Assembly: GCA_022843265.1 (NCBI GenBank)
Contig: JALHNZ010000001.1
Location: forward strand, 62,001 to 126,000
DNA from: Gemmatimonadaceae bacterium
GTDB taxonomy: Bacteria; Gemmatimonadota; Gemmatimonadetes; Gemmatimonadales; Gemmatimonadaceae
Direction: 5' to 3'
Length of the DNA stretch: 64,000 nucleotides
Positions 8,765 to 17,455 of this stretch are shown here, piece after piece. Numbering within the stretch: position 1 is the first letter of the stretch; the number at the start of each line of letters is the position of its first letter. A program made the translations under genes and the position numbers. Below the pieces are notes generated by a model, which worked only from the letters and a program-made list of their open reading frames with translations, was not told the DNA's origin and made no database searches.

Positions 8765-9763
8765 ATGACAAACGTTCGTAACGACGGTCACGCGCTGCAT
8801 CAGCCCGAGACTCCTGAAACGCCTCCCTCTGCGTCGCCTCAGGCCGCGCCTGAGACGGTCTCGCATTGGTTGCAGTACATCGCCTTTCGGTCATTCGTCG
8901 CCGTGCTGCGCCTGCTCGGTTGGCGCATGGCAAGCTTCTGCGGCGCGATGCTCGGGCGGTTTGGCTACTGGCCGGTGGGCATAAGGCGCAAGCTGGTGCA
9001 CCGCCACATTGCGGCGGCGCTCCCCGAGCTCTCAAAACGCGAGCAACGCGCCATCGCCATTAAGGCCTACGAAAGCCTTGGGCGCACCACCATGGAAACG
9101 GCGGTGCTCCCCGGTGCCTCTCGCGAACGGATCCTCGCGATGGTCACGCAGGTCGAGCGATGGGACTTGTTCGAGAGCGCGCTGGCTCAGGGGCGCGGTG
9201 TGATTCTCGTGACCGGGCACCTGGGCAACTGGGAACTCGGCGGGGCGTATTTTGCCGCGCGTGGTGTGCCCGTGGCCGCCATCACGCGCGCCATTCAAAA
9301 CCCGCTCTTCGATCGCTACGTGCGTGGCACTCGGGCATCGCTCGGCGTGGAAGTCATTCATGATGCCAAAGCGGTGCGGCGTGTGCCGCGCGCGCTCTCA
9401 GAAGGCAAAATGATCGCGTTCCTGTGCGATCAGGACGGGCTCGGTCTCGCGTCAACGTTCGTGCCGTTTTTCGGTCGGCCGGCTCGTACGCCACGCGGCC
9501 CCGGCGTGTTTGCACTACGCTTGGGCACGCCCGTGATTTACGCCGCGTGTGTACGACTGCCCGATGGTCGCTATCGCATCGCATTCGAAACGGTGCCGAT
9601 CGTGGATACCGGCGATCGTGAACATGATGTCGACGCCATCGTGGCCTCATTCACGCTGCAGCTGGAGCGCGATGTGCGGCGGTACGCTGGGCAATACTTC
9701 TGGCACCATCGGCGCTGGAAGCGGCAGCCGCCGAATACCCCCGCACATTTGCGAGAGCCCTGA
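8765..9763 (+). CDS. lpxL: Lipid A biosynthesis lauroyl/myristoyl acyltransferase family
   Basis: A 332-residue LpxL/HtrB-family membrane acyltransferase that adds a secondary acyl chain to Kdo2-lipid IVA or a related glycolipid on the cytoplasmic face. An N-terminal hydrophobic anchor (about 30-60) is present. The catalytic HX4E motif is HLGNWE in VTGHLGNWELGGAYF. The later conserved elements are SEGKMIAFLCDQDGLG and FFGRPARTPRGPGVFALRLGTPVI. The ATG at 8765 is preferred because the upstream in-frame ATG at 8687 lies inside the terminator-like hairpin region. It is followed after 2 bases by mtgA, which points to an envelope operon. Confidence 0.93.
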   Translation: MTNVRNDGHALHQPETPETPPSASPQAAPETVSHWLQYIAFRSFVAVLRLLGWRMASFCGAMLGRFGYWPVGIRRKLVHRHIAAALPELSKREQRAIAIKAYESLGRTTMETAVLPGASRERILAMVTQVERWDLFESALAQGRGVILVTGHLGNWELGGAYFAARGVPVAAITRAIQNPLFDRYVRGTRASLGVEVIHDAKAVRRVPRALSEGKMIAFLCDQDGLGLASTFVPFFGRPARTPRGPGVFALRLGTPVIYAACVRLPDGRYRIAFETVPIVDTGDREHDVDAIVASFTLQLERDVRRYAGQYFWHHRRWKRQPPNTPAHLREP

Positions 9764-9765
9764 CC

Positions 9766-10503
9766 ATGGCTTCATCTCGTCGCCGTGTGCGCGGCGGCAT
9801 TGGACGCTGGATCCGACGCGTGTTTGTTGTGATCGCAATCGGCCTGCTGCTTCCGTTGCCTGCATGTCTTCTTTTACTGGTGGTGCAGCCACCCACTACG
9901 GCCATGATGCTCACGCGCACGTGGCAGCGCTGGCGCGCGGATGAGGCACCGGCATATCCCAAGCGCACCGTTGTGTCGCGAGATCAAGTGTCACCCTCGC
10001 TCTATCGTGCCGTGCTCGCCGCGGAAGACGACCGGTTTTATCTGCACGATGGTTTTGACTTCACAGAAATTGAGAAGGCCATCGAGGTTCGTCGCACGGG
10101 TCGAGCCATGCGCGGCGCGTCGACGATCTCGCAACAGGTCGTGAAAAACGTCTTCCTGTGGGAAGGGCGCTCATGGATTCGTAAAGGACTGGAAGCCTAC
10201 TTCACACTCTGGCTTGAGGTCATTGTGCCCAAGGATCGCATTCTCGATCTGTACGTGAATCTCGCCGAGTGGGGCAACGGCATCTTTGGAATCGAGGCCG
10301 CCGCGCAGCAGCACTTCGGCAAGTCGGCCAAACAACTCACGCGCAACGAATCCGCACGACTCGCCGCCGTGCTTCCCGCTCCACGGCGCTGGTCACCAAA
10401 AGGCAGCGTGGCCAGTTCACGGGCGCCAGCCATTCAGTCGCGTATGCAGTACGCCGCGCCTCGGCCGGAAAACAGGCCCAAGAATCGTTCGACAACGCAA
10501 TAG
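9766..10503 (+). CDS. mtgA: Monofunctional peptidoglycan transglycosylase
   Basis: 245 residues with one membrane anchor (about 17-45). The GT51 domain polymerises lipid II into glycan strands in the periplasm. Motif 1 is AAEDDRFYLHDGFD with the catalytic Glu. Motif 2 is RGASTISQQVVKNVFL. RKGLEAYFTLWLE and VNLAEWGNGIFGIEAAA correspond to the remaining conserved motifs. No penicillin-binding domain follows, so this is the monofunctional MtgA type. The ATG comes 2 bases after the lpxL-like stop. The C-terminal 30 residues are basic and low in complexity. Confidence 0.95.
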   Translation: MASSRRRVRGGIGRWIRRVFVVIAIGLLLPLPACLLLLVVQPPTTAMMLTRTWQRWRADEAPAYPKRTVVSRDQVSPSLYRAVLAAEDDRFYLHDGFDFTEIEKAIEVRRTGRAMRGASTISQQVVKNVFLWEGRSWIRKGLEAYFTLWLEVIVPKDRILDLYVNLAEWGNGIFGIEAAAQQHFGKSAKQLTRNESARLAAVLPAPRRWSPKGSVASSRAPAIQSRMQYAAPRPENRPKNRSTTQ

Positions 10504-10562
10504 AACAAGGCCGTTACGCGGTTGGTGGGCTCTTTTCTCGCGACACCGGTGTTACTTGCAGT

Positions 10563-11780
10563 ATGACGTTTTCACACCTGTTCTCATTTCGACGCCGTGA
10601 AGCGCGCGTCTTCGTAGCTGGCCTTAGTGTGTCCCTCGTCGCGTGCGGCGGCGGCACCGAGCGCGCGGGCTCTGCCACCGACACCGCAACAGATTCCGCG
10701 CCACTGCGCTTCGCCTCCATCACGGCCGGACGGCAGTTCACCTGCGCACTGGATCTGCAGGGCGAAGCCTGGTGCTGGGGGTCCAACCGCTACGGACAGC
10801 TCGGGCTTGGTGATACGCTCGATCGTTTTGTGCCCACGAAACTCCAGCACACCGTGCCGTTTGCGCAGCTTGTCGCCGGCGAGTCGCACGTGTGCGCGGT
10901 TGATTCGTCGGCCGCGCTGCACTGCTGGGGCGACAATCAGGAGTTCGCCCTCGGCGACACCACGGTACGCGTGCGAGCGCGACCAGGCACGGCGTCGGTG
11001 CGCTCCGTGAACGTGGCCGCGCTCGGTTCGCATTTTTCCTGCGTGGTTGATTCGCGCAACGCCACATCATGTTGGGGTGCGGATCGCCATGGAGAGCGCG
11101 GTGATGGTAACGGGCCGTCCCCCTCCTCCGCGACCGTGACACCCGTCCAGAGCAGCGAAGCGTTTGTCTCGCTCGCGGCAGGGCGCATGCATATCTGCGG
11201 CCTGACGGCTGCTGGTGCCGCCTGGTGTTGGGGCGACGGTGGTGCACTCGGCGACGGAAGCCTTTCAGATCGTGACGTGCCGGTTCCGGTCAGTGGTACG
11301 ACGCAGTTCACGCAGCTCGCAGCCGGGGAAAGCGTTACGTGCGGCATCGCAGCCGATTCACTCGGCTGGTGTTGGGGCGTTGCGTTTGAAGGACAGCTTG
11401 GACAAGGGTCACCGCCACGTCCCAACTCGTTCGTGCCCACGCCGATTGCCGGCAACGTGCGTTTTCAGCAGTTGTCGGCAGGTCGTCAGCGCGTGTGCGG
11501 TCTCGACACGGCGGGCGGCGCGTGGTGCTGGGGGTCGAACTACAACGGCGGACTCGGCAACGGCAGCGGTGTGTCGGAATCGGCACCGGTGCGCGTGAGT
11601 GGTACGCACACCTTTGTCACTCTTGCCTCTGGCGACTTTCACACGTGCGCCATCGACACCGAGGGTGTGGCGTGGTGTTGGGGTGAAAACACTGATGCAC
11701 GCGGCGGCGGAGCACTCGGCGATGGCACGGTGCGAAGCCGCGCCGAGCCAACACGCGTTTCGGAACCGCTGCCCAACTGA
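10563..11780 (+). CDS. RCC1-repeat lipoprotein
   Basis: 405 residues. A lipoprotein signal with lipobox LVAC (cysteine near residue 27) is followed by seven RCC1-type repeats. Each carries a C-(A/G)-x-D ... (W/H)CWG core, for example FTCALDLQGEAWCWG and HTCAIDTEGVAWCWG, and several have GxLGxGD turns. Seven repeats predict a seven-bladed beta-propeller on the cell surface or in the periplasm. The two cysteines per blade, about nine residues apart, could form one disulfide in every blade. The function is unknown; the family is often secreted and used for binding. The ATG at 10563 is chosen because it gives the signal sequence directly. Confidence 0.88.
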   Translation: MTFSHLFSFRRREARVFVAGLSVSLVACGGGTERAGSATDTATDSAPLRFASITAGRQFTCALDLQGEAWCWGSNRYGQLGLGDTLDRFVPTKLQHTVPFAQLVAGESHVCAVDSSAALHCWGDNQEFALGDTTVRVRARPGTASVRSVNVAALGSHFSCVVDSRNATSCWGADRHGERGDGNGPSPSSATVTPVQSSEAFVSLAAGRMHICGLTAAGAAWCWGDGGALGDGSLSDRDVPVPVSGTTQFTQLAAGESVTCGIAADSLGWCWGVAFEGQLGQGSPPRPNSFVPTPIAGNVRFQQLSAGRQRVCGLDTAGGAWCWGSNYNGGLGNGSGVSESAPVRVSGTHTFVTLASGDFHTCAIDTEGVAWCWGENTDARGGGALGDGTVRSRAEPTRVSEPLPN

Positions 11781-11831
11781 TCACGGCGTGACAGCGATAC
11801 GCCGGAGACCGTGCGCGAGGTGAGCGGCGTG

Positions 11832-12611
11832 TTACGTGCCGATCACCAGGCCACCGTCAACCGGCAGCACGGCACCATTAATAAACGTGGCCGCGTTGGA
11901 CACGAGAAAACAGTAAGCCGCGGCCACGTCATCCGGGGTACCGAGACGTGCCAGCGGTGTGTGCGCGGCCATTTCCTCGAGTACCGCCGCTGGCATGGAC
12001 GCGGTCATATCGGTGGCAATGAATCCCGGCGCGATCGCGTTCACGCGAATGTTGCGCTTGCCGAGTTCGCGGGCCCAGACCTGGGTCATGCCAACCACGC
12101 CCGCTTTGGCCGCCACGTAATTGCTCTGGCCAAAGTTGCCCGTTCGTGCCACAACGGACGTCGCGTTCACAATCGAGCCACCGCCGCGCGCGATCAGGAA
12201 AGGCACAACCACCTGCGTGCAGATAAACACGCCCTTCAGATTCACCGCGATCACCGCATCAAAGTCCGCGTCGGACATCCCTCCCGTCACCGCGCCGTCC
12301 TTCACGCGTACGAGCTGCGAGTCTCGAATGATGCCCGCATTGTTGATCAGAATATCAATGCCACCAAACAATGCGACGGTGGCGTCCGCGGCGGCACGCA
12401 CGCTCTCGCGATCCGACACGTCGGTGGTGAACACCTCGGCCACGCAGCCTTCGGCGCGCAAACCACGAACCGTCTCCTGTGCCGGCTCAACGTTTCGATC
12501 CCAGATCGCGACGGACGCACCGCTGCGCGCCAGGCGAACCACAGTGGCCAGGCCGATGCCGTTGGCGCCGCCCGTGACGATGGCAACACGCGAGTTCAAG
12601 TTGATGTGCAT
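11832..12611 (-). CDS. SDR oxidoreductase, FabG-like
   Basis: 259 residues, the classical short-chain dehydrogenase size. It has the NAD(P)-binding TGGANGIG near the N-terminus, NNAG at mid-protein, and the catalytic Ser-Tyr-Lys set in SVVARTGNFGQSNYVAAKAG. The C-terminal RINAIAPGFIATDMT-type segment reads RVNAIAPGFIATDM. The likely reaction is reduction of a 3-oxoacyl thioester or another carbonyl substrate; the substrate cannot be deduced. The start MHINLNS was chosen because the nucleotide-binding fold begins right after it, although the ribosome-binding site is weak. Longer in-frame starts add unrelated sequence. Confidence 0.9.
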   Translation of the reverse strand: MHINLNSRVAIVTGGANGIGLATVVRLARSGASVAIWDRNVEPAQETVRGLRAEGCVAEVFTTDVSDRESVRAAADATVALFGGIDILINNAGIIRDSQLVRVKDGAVTGGMSDADFDAVIAVNLKGVFICTQVVVPFLIARGGGSIVNATSVVARTGNFGQSNYVAAKAGVVGMTQVWARELGKRNIRVNAIAPGFIATDMTASMPAAVLEEMAAHTPLARLGTPDDVAAAYCFLVSNAATFINGAVLPVDGGLVIGT

Positions 12612-12723
12612 AGGGGCCCAAACTACGCGGTTGAGGTAGCGGACACCACAGGCGAGGCGGACGATACCGACCTCTCTCTTACGTATGCTTCCCGAGGTGC
12701 ACGCTGTGGGCGTATCGTACGCC

Positions 12724-14187
12724 ATGCAAACATACCGGCGTTCAAGGATTGGACTAGTCGGCGCGCTCGCCACGCTCATGGTGTTCGGATGCGCGCGGCC
12801 AGTTGACATTGATGCACCGCCTCCTGGTGCCTCGGGACAGTTCCTTCCACCATCGCTGGCGCCGGTTGCACCATCAATCATCGACGCGCCTATCAGCATC
12901 AGTCTGGCGCCCACGCTCAATGCGCTCGAGGCGGCTGTACCGCGTCGTTTCGGCAATCTGAGTCGACGCCTCCAGCATCCAACAAACGGTCGACAGAAGT
13001 TTGCGTACGAGGCGCAGCGCGAACCCTTTGACGTCACGCTCGACGACGGCCTGCTCACGCTTGGGACCACGGTCAGTTACGCGGGCAAGGGTTGGTACAA
13101 TGCCCCGCTGCTGCCGGAGGTTGGCGCGTCGTGCGGCGTCGATAATGTACGCCCCCGGCTGCGGGCGCGATTGCAGAGCGAGCTTGGCATTTCGCCCGAA
13201 TGGCGTGTGCAAGCGAGGACTCGCATCGCCTCGCTGCGTCCGCTCACAGATACCGACCGCGACGCCTGTCGCGTCACGGCGTTCAGTATTGACGTAACGG
13301 ATCGCGTGTCGGGCGCGGTGCGTGGCATTCTGCGTCGTGAACTGCCAAAGATTGATCGCCGGCTCGCCGGGTGGAACGTGCGCGATCGTCTCGAAAAGTG
13401 GTACAACGAGATGAATCGCCCGTTCAAAGTGGCCGATAGTCTGTGGCTGTTGCTGCGACCGGGTGAGGTGCGACTGGGCAGCATTAACGTAAAAGACTCG
13501 GCGCTGGTGTTTGATGTGCGATTGTTTGCCCAGCCCGTAATCGTGTCGGGCGAGGAACCCGCGCGAACCAACACACCACTGCCCCCGCTGCTTCCGCCGC
13601 GCTCCGACGTTGGCGACAGCGCACGCGTGTTGCTTGAGGCCAGTGTGCAATACGACGTGGCGTCGGCGCTGCTGCGAGAGCGATTGGTCGGGAAATCGTT
13701 TACACGCTGGCGTCGACGCGTGCGCATTGCCGACGTACGACTCGTGCCGGTTGGTGACGGACGTGTGGCACTCGGTGTGAAGTTTGATGGTGCGGTGCGC
13801 GGTGAAGGATGGCTGGTCGGTACGCCGCAACTGGATATCGAGCGCGAAGAACTCACCGTGCCCGATCTCAACTTTGACGTGGCCACCAGCAACGCGCTCG
13901 TGCAGGGACTCGCGTTTCTGACAGAAGAGGCGGCCGTGTTGCAGTTGCGCGAAGCGGCAGTGCTACCCTTGGCGGACCGGTTGGCGACATTGCGCGCCAA
14001 AGTCGAGGGTGCCATCAATCGACAACTCACCGACGGTGTACAGCTCTCGGCCAAACTCACGGCCGGTCGACTGATCGATGTGGTCGCCATGCCCTCGGCG
14101 CTGATTGTGCGCGCTGAAGCGGCCGGGTCGCTGGCGCTGGATGTGGATCGTGAAATGCGATTTGGCGGCAAGCCTGGAGGTAAGTGA
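12724..14187 (+). CDS. DUF4403 family lipoprotein
   Basis: 487 residues. A lipoprotein signal (LVGALATLMVFGC) is followed by a large domain matching what I recall of DUF4403: SxLxxPISISLxxTLNALEAAVP near the start, then repeated beta-rich segments ending in VVAMPSALIVRAEAAGSLAL. DUF4403 proteins resemble tubular lipid-binding folds, so a role in envelope lipid handling is possible but not shown. The first ATG giving a signal peptide is used. The stop codon overlaps the next gene's possible GTG start, so the two are coupled. Confidence 0.85.
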   Translation: MQTYRRSRIGLVGALATLMVFGCARPVDIDAPPPGASGQFLPPSLAPVAPSIIDAPISISLAPTLNALEAAVPRRFGNLSRRLQHPTNGRQKFAYEAQREPFDVTLDDGLLTLGTTVSYAGKGWYNAPLLPEVGASCGVDNVRPRLRARLQSELGISPEWRVQARTRIASLRPLTDTDRDACRVTAFSIDVTDRVSGAVRGILRRELPKIDRRLAGWNVRDRLEKWYNEMNRPFKVADSLWLLLRPGEVRLGSINVKDSALVFDVRLFAQPVIVSGEEPARTNTPLPPLLPPRSDVGDSARVLLEASVQYDVASALLRERLVGKSFTRWRRRVRIADVRLVPVGDGRVALGVKFDGAVRGEGWLVGTPQLDIEREELTVPDLNFDVATSNALVQGLAFLTEEAAVLQLREAAVLPLADRLATLRAKVEGAINRQLTDGVQLSAKLTAGRLIDVVAMPSALIVRAEAAGSLALDVDREMRFGGKPGGK

Positions 14188-14189
14188 GT

Positions 14190-15110
14190 GTGACAGACGC
14201 GGGATCAATGCACGGAAAGGTCGTACTGATTACGGGCCCCGCGCGCGGCATTGGCGCCGCCACCGCACGTGCGTTGGCGCAGCGCGGCGCTACGCTATCG
14301 CTCGTGGGCATGGAGCCCGCGCTGCTGCAGGCACTTGGGGCAGAACTCGGTCCGTCACACATCTGGTTCGAGTGTGATGTCACCGATCAAACCGCGCTCG
14401 ATCGAGCCATACAAGGCACCGTGCACGCGCTGGGTCGAATTGATGTGGTCGTTGCCAACGCCGGCATCGCCAGCCACGGAACCGTACTGGTTGCTGACGT
14501 TGAAGCATTGGTGCGCGTACTCAATGTGAATCTGGTGGGTGTGCTGCGCACCGCCAAAGCGGCGCTGCCACCGCTCATTGCAACGCGCGGATACCTGTTG
14601 CTCGTTGCGAGCGCAGCGGCATTCAGCGCCATGCCCGGACTCTCGGCGTATGCCGCATCAAAAGCGGGCGTTGAACAACTCGCCAACGTGCTGCGACTGG
14701 AACTGTTGCCGCACGGCGTAGACGTCGGCACGGCGTACATGACGTGGATCAACACCGATCTTGTGCGTGATGTGCAGACCGATGTGTCGGCGTTTAATCG
14801 CACACTTGGCAAACTGCCAGGACCATTCGGTCGTGTGACATCGCTTGAGCAGTGCACCACCGCGTTTGTGCGGGCCATTGAGTCGCGCGCACGCACGGTG
14901 TTTGTGCCGGGGTCGCTGGCGCGACTCTCGGCGCTGCGACAGCTGCTGAGCAGCGCCTTTGCCCAGCGGTTTACCAAACAGGCGATGATCCCGCTCGTGT
15001 TGGAGACGGAGCGTGAAATGTCCCAGCTTGGGCGCGCGTTTGGGGTGAACAGCGTCGGAATGGGCGACCCGCCGTCGCCCCCATCGCCGTCGTCTCATTC
15101 TTCCCCCTAG
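14190..15110 (+). CDS. SDR oxidoreductase
   Basis: 306 residues. It has a Rossmann motif (TGPARGIGAATARAL), an ANAG motif and a catalytic YAASKAG with an upstream Ser (VASAAAF). The GTG at 14190 lies 9 bases after GGAGG and encodes MTDAGSMHGK; an alternative GTG at 14184 overlaps the previous stop codon. The C-terminal extension past residue 230, including a basic helix, resembles membrane-associated SDRs such as those acting on lipids. It is transcribed with the DUF4403 gene. The substrate is unknown. The extreme C-terminus is a Ser/Pro tail. Confidence 0.88.
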   Translation: MTDAGSMHGKVVLITGPARGIGAATARALAQRGATLSLVGMEPALLQALGAELGPSHIWFECDVTDQTALDRAIQGTVHALGRIDVVVANAGIASHGTVLVADVEALVRVLNVNLVGVLRTAKAALPPLIATRGYLLLVASAAAFSAMPGLSAYAASKAGVEQLANVLRLELLPHGVDVGTAYMTWINTDLVRDVQTDVSAFNRTLGKLPGPFGRVTSLEQCTTAFVRAIESRARTVFVPGSLARLSALRQLLSSAFAQRFTKQAMIPLVLETEREMSQLGRAFGVNSVGMGDPPSPPSPSSHSSP

Positions 15111-15149
15111 GCGGACGACGCACGAAACGGTAGAGACATCCTGCTACCA

Positions 15150-16703
15150 CTACGCCTGCCTGATTCTCACACTCTCGCGGTTCAGCACTTCCACCGTTTT
15201 GTGGTAGAGCCGCTCAGCGTCGGCCGCAGTCCGGCCCACGCACAGCGTGCCGAGCTTGCCAAAACGCTCGAGTGCGCCCATGAGATGAAACATCACACCG
15301 GTTTCAGACGCCGCGTCAAAATGCAAATCGTTGTTCACCGCAACATCGATCAGCGCATCGGGTGTGAGCCCCACGTAGGACGGCTGTGTGAGGTTGTCCG
15401 TGGCGTGGTAATAGCACGGATTACCGTTGAGCGAGTGGTACACACCCGTTGAGGTGTCGTAACGTCCGTCTGTCAGAAACTCAAGCATCAGGAACGGATG
15501 TGTCGTGCCGCCTTTGCGCAGGTTGATTTCAATGGCGGTGGTATGCCAATGCCCATCGCGATACACGGTCATAAAATCCACGGCGAAGCGCGAGCGGACG
15601 CCCTTCTCCGCCAGCGCATTGGCCACGCGCGCACCATACCCGTGCAGGTGCGACGCGTACGCAGGATTGGCCGGAAAGGTGCAACCCAGGTACACCTGCT
15701 CGTCGGCGCCGCCCAGCAATTGATCGTGCGTCGCGATCACACTCGCCTGCGCCAGTGGATTGATGCGGCACTGCACCGACGGTGACCGCTTCACATCACC
15801 AGGCACAAACGCCTCCACAATGCCGTGCATGTTCGCAAACTTGTGTGCGAACGACTCCCACGTTTCGCTCTCGTCCACGCACGAGACATGCGAGGGCAGC
15901 GCGTCGTGAATCCAGTGCACCAGTGCGTCTGTACTCTCGGCGCGCACAGCGCTGGCTGGCGCACCATCAAAGGTGAAGACCGCGTTTCCCTTCCCCGAAA
16001 ATCCTTCGTTCAACTTGATCATCGCGCGTCGGAGCGACGCATCACGACGTTTGAGATCCGCGAGCGCGTGCGCGATGTCATTGGCGTCGCGCAGATGTTC
16101 ATGACCATCAGGCAGCGGCACACCGGCCAGCCGAAAAATTTCACGACTCCCACTTTTTGAGCCGAGATGCACGAGGTCGGGATCACAGCCGTAAATGGGG
16201 ATGCCCAATCTCACGGCCAGCGTGCGTTCCTGCGGCGTCACGTTGAAGCAGGTCATGTGCGCAGACATCGGATCCGGAACGGCCGCGCGAATCCGGGACA
16301 CAAGTGCAGCGTTTGATAGAATTTTCCCCGTCAGCGACTCCGTAGACCGGTCATCGCACGAGAGCAAGGTAAGCCGCGGCCGAGCATGCGACGGGGGAAT
16401 GCCGGGCAGCAAGTGCAGGTAGTAATCAACGATGGATGGCGCCAGTGGCTCGCTGGTCACGTACACAATGTTGGCGCGCGGAAAACGCAGCAACATGAGC
16501 ACGCACAACAAGCGTTCTTCATAATGCACGGCGCCATGCAACTTGCTGAGTTCATCGCGGTCGAGCGACAGACTCGGAATAACCACAATGGTTTGCGGCG
16601 CGTGACGATCGCGGAACACGCGCGTGAACAACTGCGGCAGTTGACGTTGCAGGACTGCGAACTGTTGTCGTTCTTCTAGCGAGCCGACTTCCAGATAGTT
16701 CAT
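15150..16703 (-). CDS. ATP-grasp peptide ligase-like protein (PGM1-related)
   Basis: 517 residues. The N-terminal half has IVVIPSLSLDRDELSKLHGAVHYEERLL and a region on choosing among related acids. The centre is an ATP-grasp fold (MIKLNEGFSGKGNAVF for nucleotide binding, AVDFMTVYRDG and AIEINLRKGGTTHPFLMLEFL for the metal-binding end). The family I recognise is the ATP-grasp peptide ligases related to PGM1 of pheganomycin biosynthesis, which join an amino acid or peptide carboxylate to an amine using ATP. Here it is a single gene with no precursor peptide or tailoring enzyme beside it, so its product is unknown. ATG 16703 is used; the reading frame extends further upstream without coding character. 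Confidence 0.8.
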   Translation of the reverse strand: MNYLEVGSLEERQQFAVLQRQLPQLFTRVFRDRHAPQTIVVIPSLSLDRDELSKLHGAVHYEERLLCVLMLLRFPRANIVYVTSEPLAPSIVDYYLHLLPGIPPSHARPRLTLLSCDDRSTESLTGKILSNAALVSRIRAAVPDPMSAHMTCFNVTPQERTLAVRLGIPIYGCDPDLVHLGSKSGSREIFRLAGVPLPDGHEHLRDANDIAHALADLKRRDASLRRAMIKLNEGFSGKGNAVFTFDGAPASAVRAESTDALVHWIHDALPSHVSCVDESETWESFAHKFANMHGIVEAFVPGDVKRSPSVQCRINPLAQASVIATHDQLLGGADEQVYLGCTFPANPAYASHLHGYGARVANALAEKGVRSRFAVDFMTVYRDGHWHTTAIEINLRKGGTTHPFLMLEFLTDGRYDTSTGVYHSLNGNPCYYHATDNLTQPSYVGLTPDALIDVAVNNDLHFDAASETGVMFHLMGALERFGKLGTLCVGRTAADAERLYHKTVEVLNRESVRIRQA

Positions 16704-16815
16704 TGCGGAGGTTACGGATTCCGCGTGGTTGCCGCCAGATCTTTTTGAGCGCGGGCGGTTTCGAGACGGACAGCATCTCAACACCATCGACTTGACTTCA
16801 AGGGCAGGCAAAGCT

Positions 16816-16833
16816 AGTAATCAATCACTTACT
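16816..16833. promoter_or_regulatory. Likely TetR operator
   Basis: The inverted repeat AGTAA-N8-TTACT lies immediately before the TetR-type gene, 13 bases ahead of its start codon. Position and symmetry fit an autoregulatory operator for the efflux operon. Confidence 0.5.
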
Positions 16834-16846
16834 TTTGGAGATCAAA

Positions 16847-17455
16847 TTGCGCAGTACCGCCAACTATCTACCCGCTGGGGAGCGCCGAGAGGCGACGATC
16901 GAGGCCGTGATCGATCTCGCCTCCCAGTCCAACCCCGGCGACATCACTACCTCGGCAATTGCGGCAAAAATGGGCCTCACGCAAGGAGCCCTCTTCCGCC
17001 ATTTCCCGACAAAGGACTCGATCATCGAAGCGGTGGTTGAGTGGGTCGTTGAGCGTCTGATGACGCGCGTTCACGCAGCAGTCGCGACGAGTTCTTCACC
17101 CCTCGCGGCCCTCGAGCAGGTGTTCATGGCGCACCTCGCGTTTGTCGTGGCGCACCCCGGCGTGCCGCGCATCATCTTCGGCCAGCTCCAGCACGCGGAA
17201 CAGACCGCGGCGAAGCGAGCGGTGCTCGCCATGCTGCGTCAATACAGCCAACTGATTGCCAAGTTGCTGGCCGATGGGCAGCAGACCGGCGAAGTCGATC
17301 CGAAGCTGGACATCAACGCCGCGTCGACCCTGTTCGTCGGCACGATACAGGGGCTCGTCATGCAGTCGCTCATCCACGGTGATCTGGGCCGGATTTCCGC
17401 TGATTCACCGCGCGTGTTCCGCGTGTACCGCCGCGGTATTGAGTGTGCCCAATGA
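16847..17455 (+). CDS. TetR-family transcriptional regulator
   Basis: 202 residues. The N-terminal helix-turn-helix (TSAIAAKMGLTQGALFRHF, about residues 40-60) is followed by a ligand-binding helical domain with PGVPRIIFGQLQ, typical of regulators that sit beside efflux genes. The start TTG at 16847 is placed 6 bases after GGAG; a TTG at 16835 is the alternative. It is the first gene of a five-gene efflux operon, overlapping the next gene by ATGA. It probably represses the operon through the inverted repeat just upstream and is released by a substrate of the pump. Confidence 0.92.
   Translation: MRSTANYLPAGERREATIEAVIDLASQSNPGDITTSAIAAKMGLTQGALFRHFPTKDSIIEAVVEWVVERLMTRVHAAVATSSSPLAALEQVFMAHLAFVVAHPGVPRIIFGQLQHAEQTAAKRAVLAMLRQYSQLIAKLLADGQQTGEVDPKLDINAASTLFVGTIQGLVMQSLIHGDLGRISADSPRVFRVYRRGIECAQ

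Noticed and set aside
11811-12806. 331-residue reading frame opposite the FabG-like gene
   Set aside because: His/Arg-rich shadow frame; the SDR on the other strand is unambiguous.
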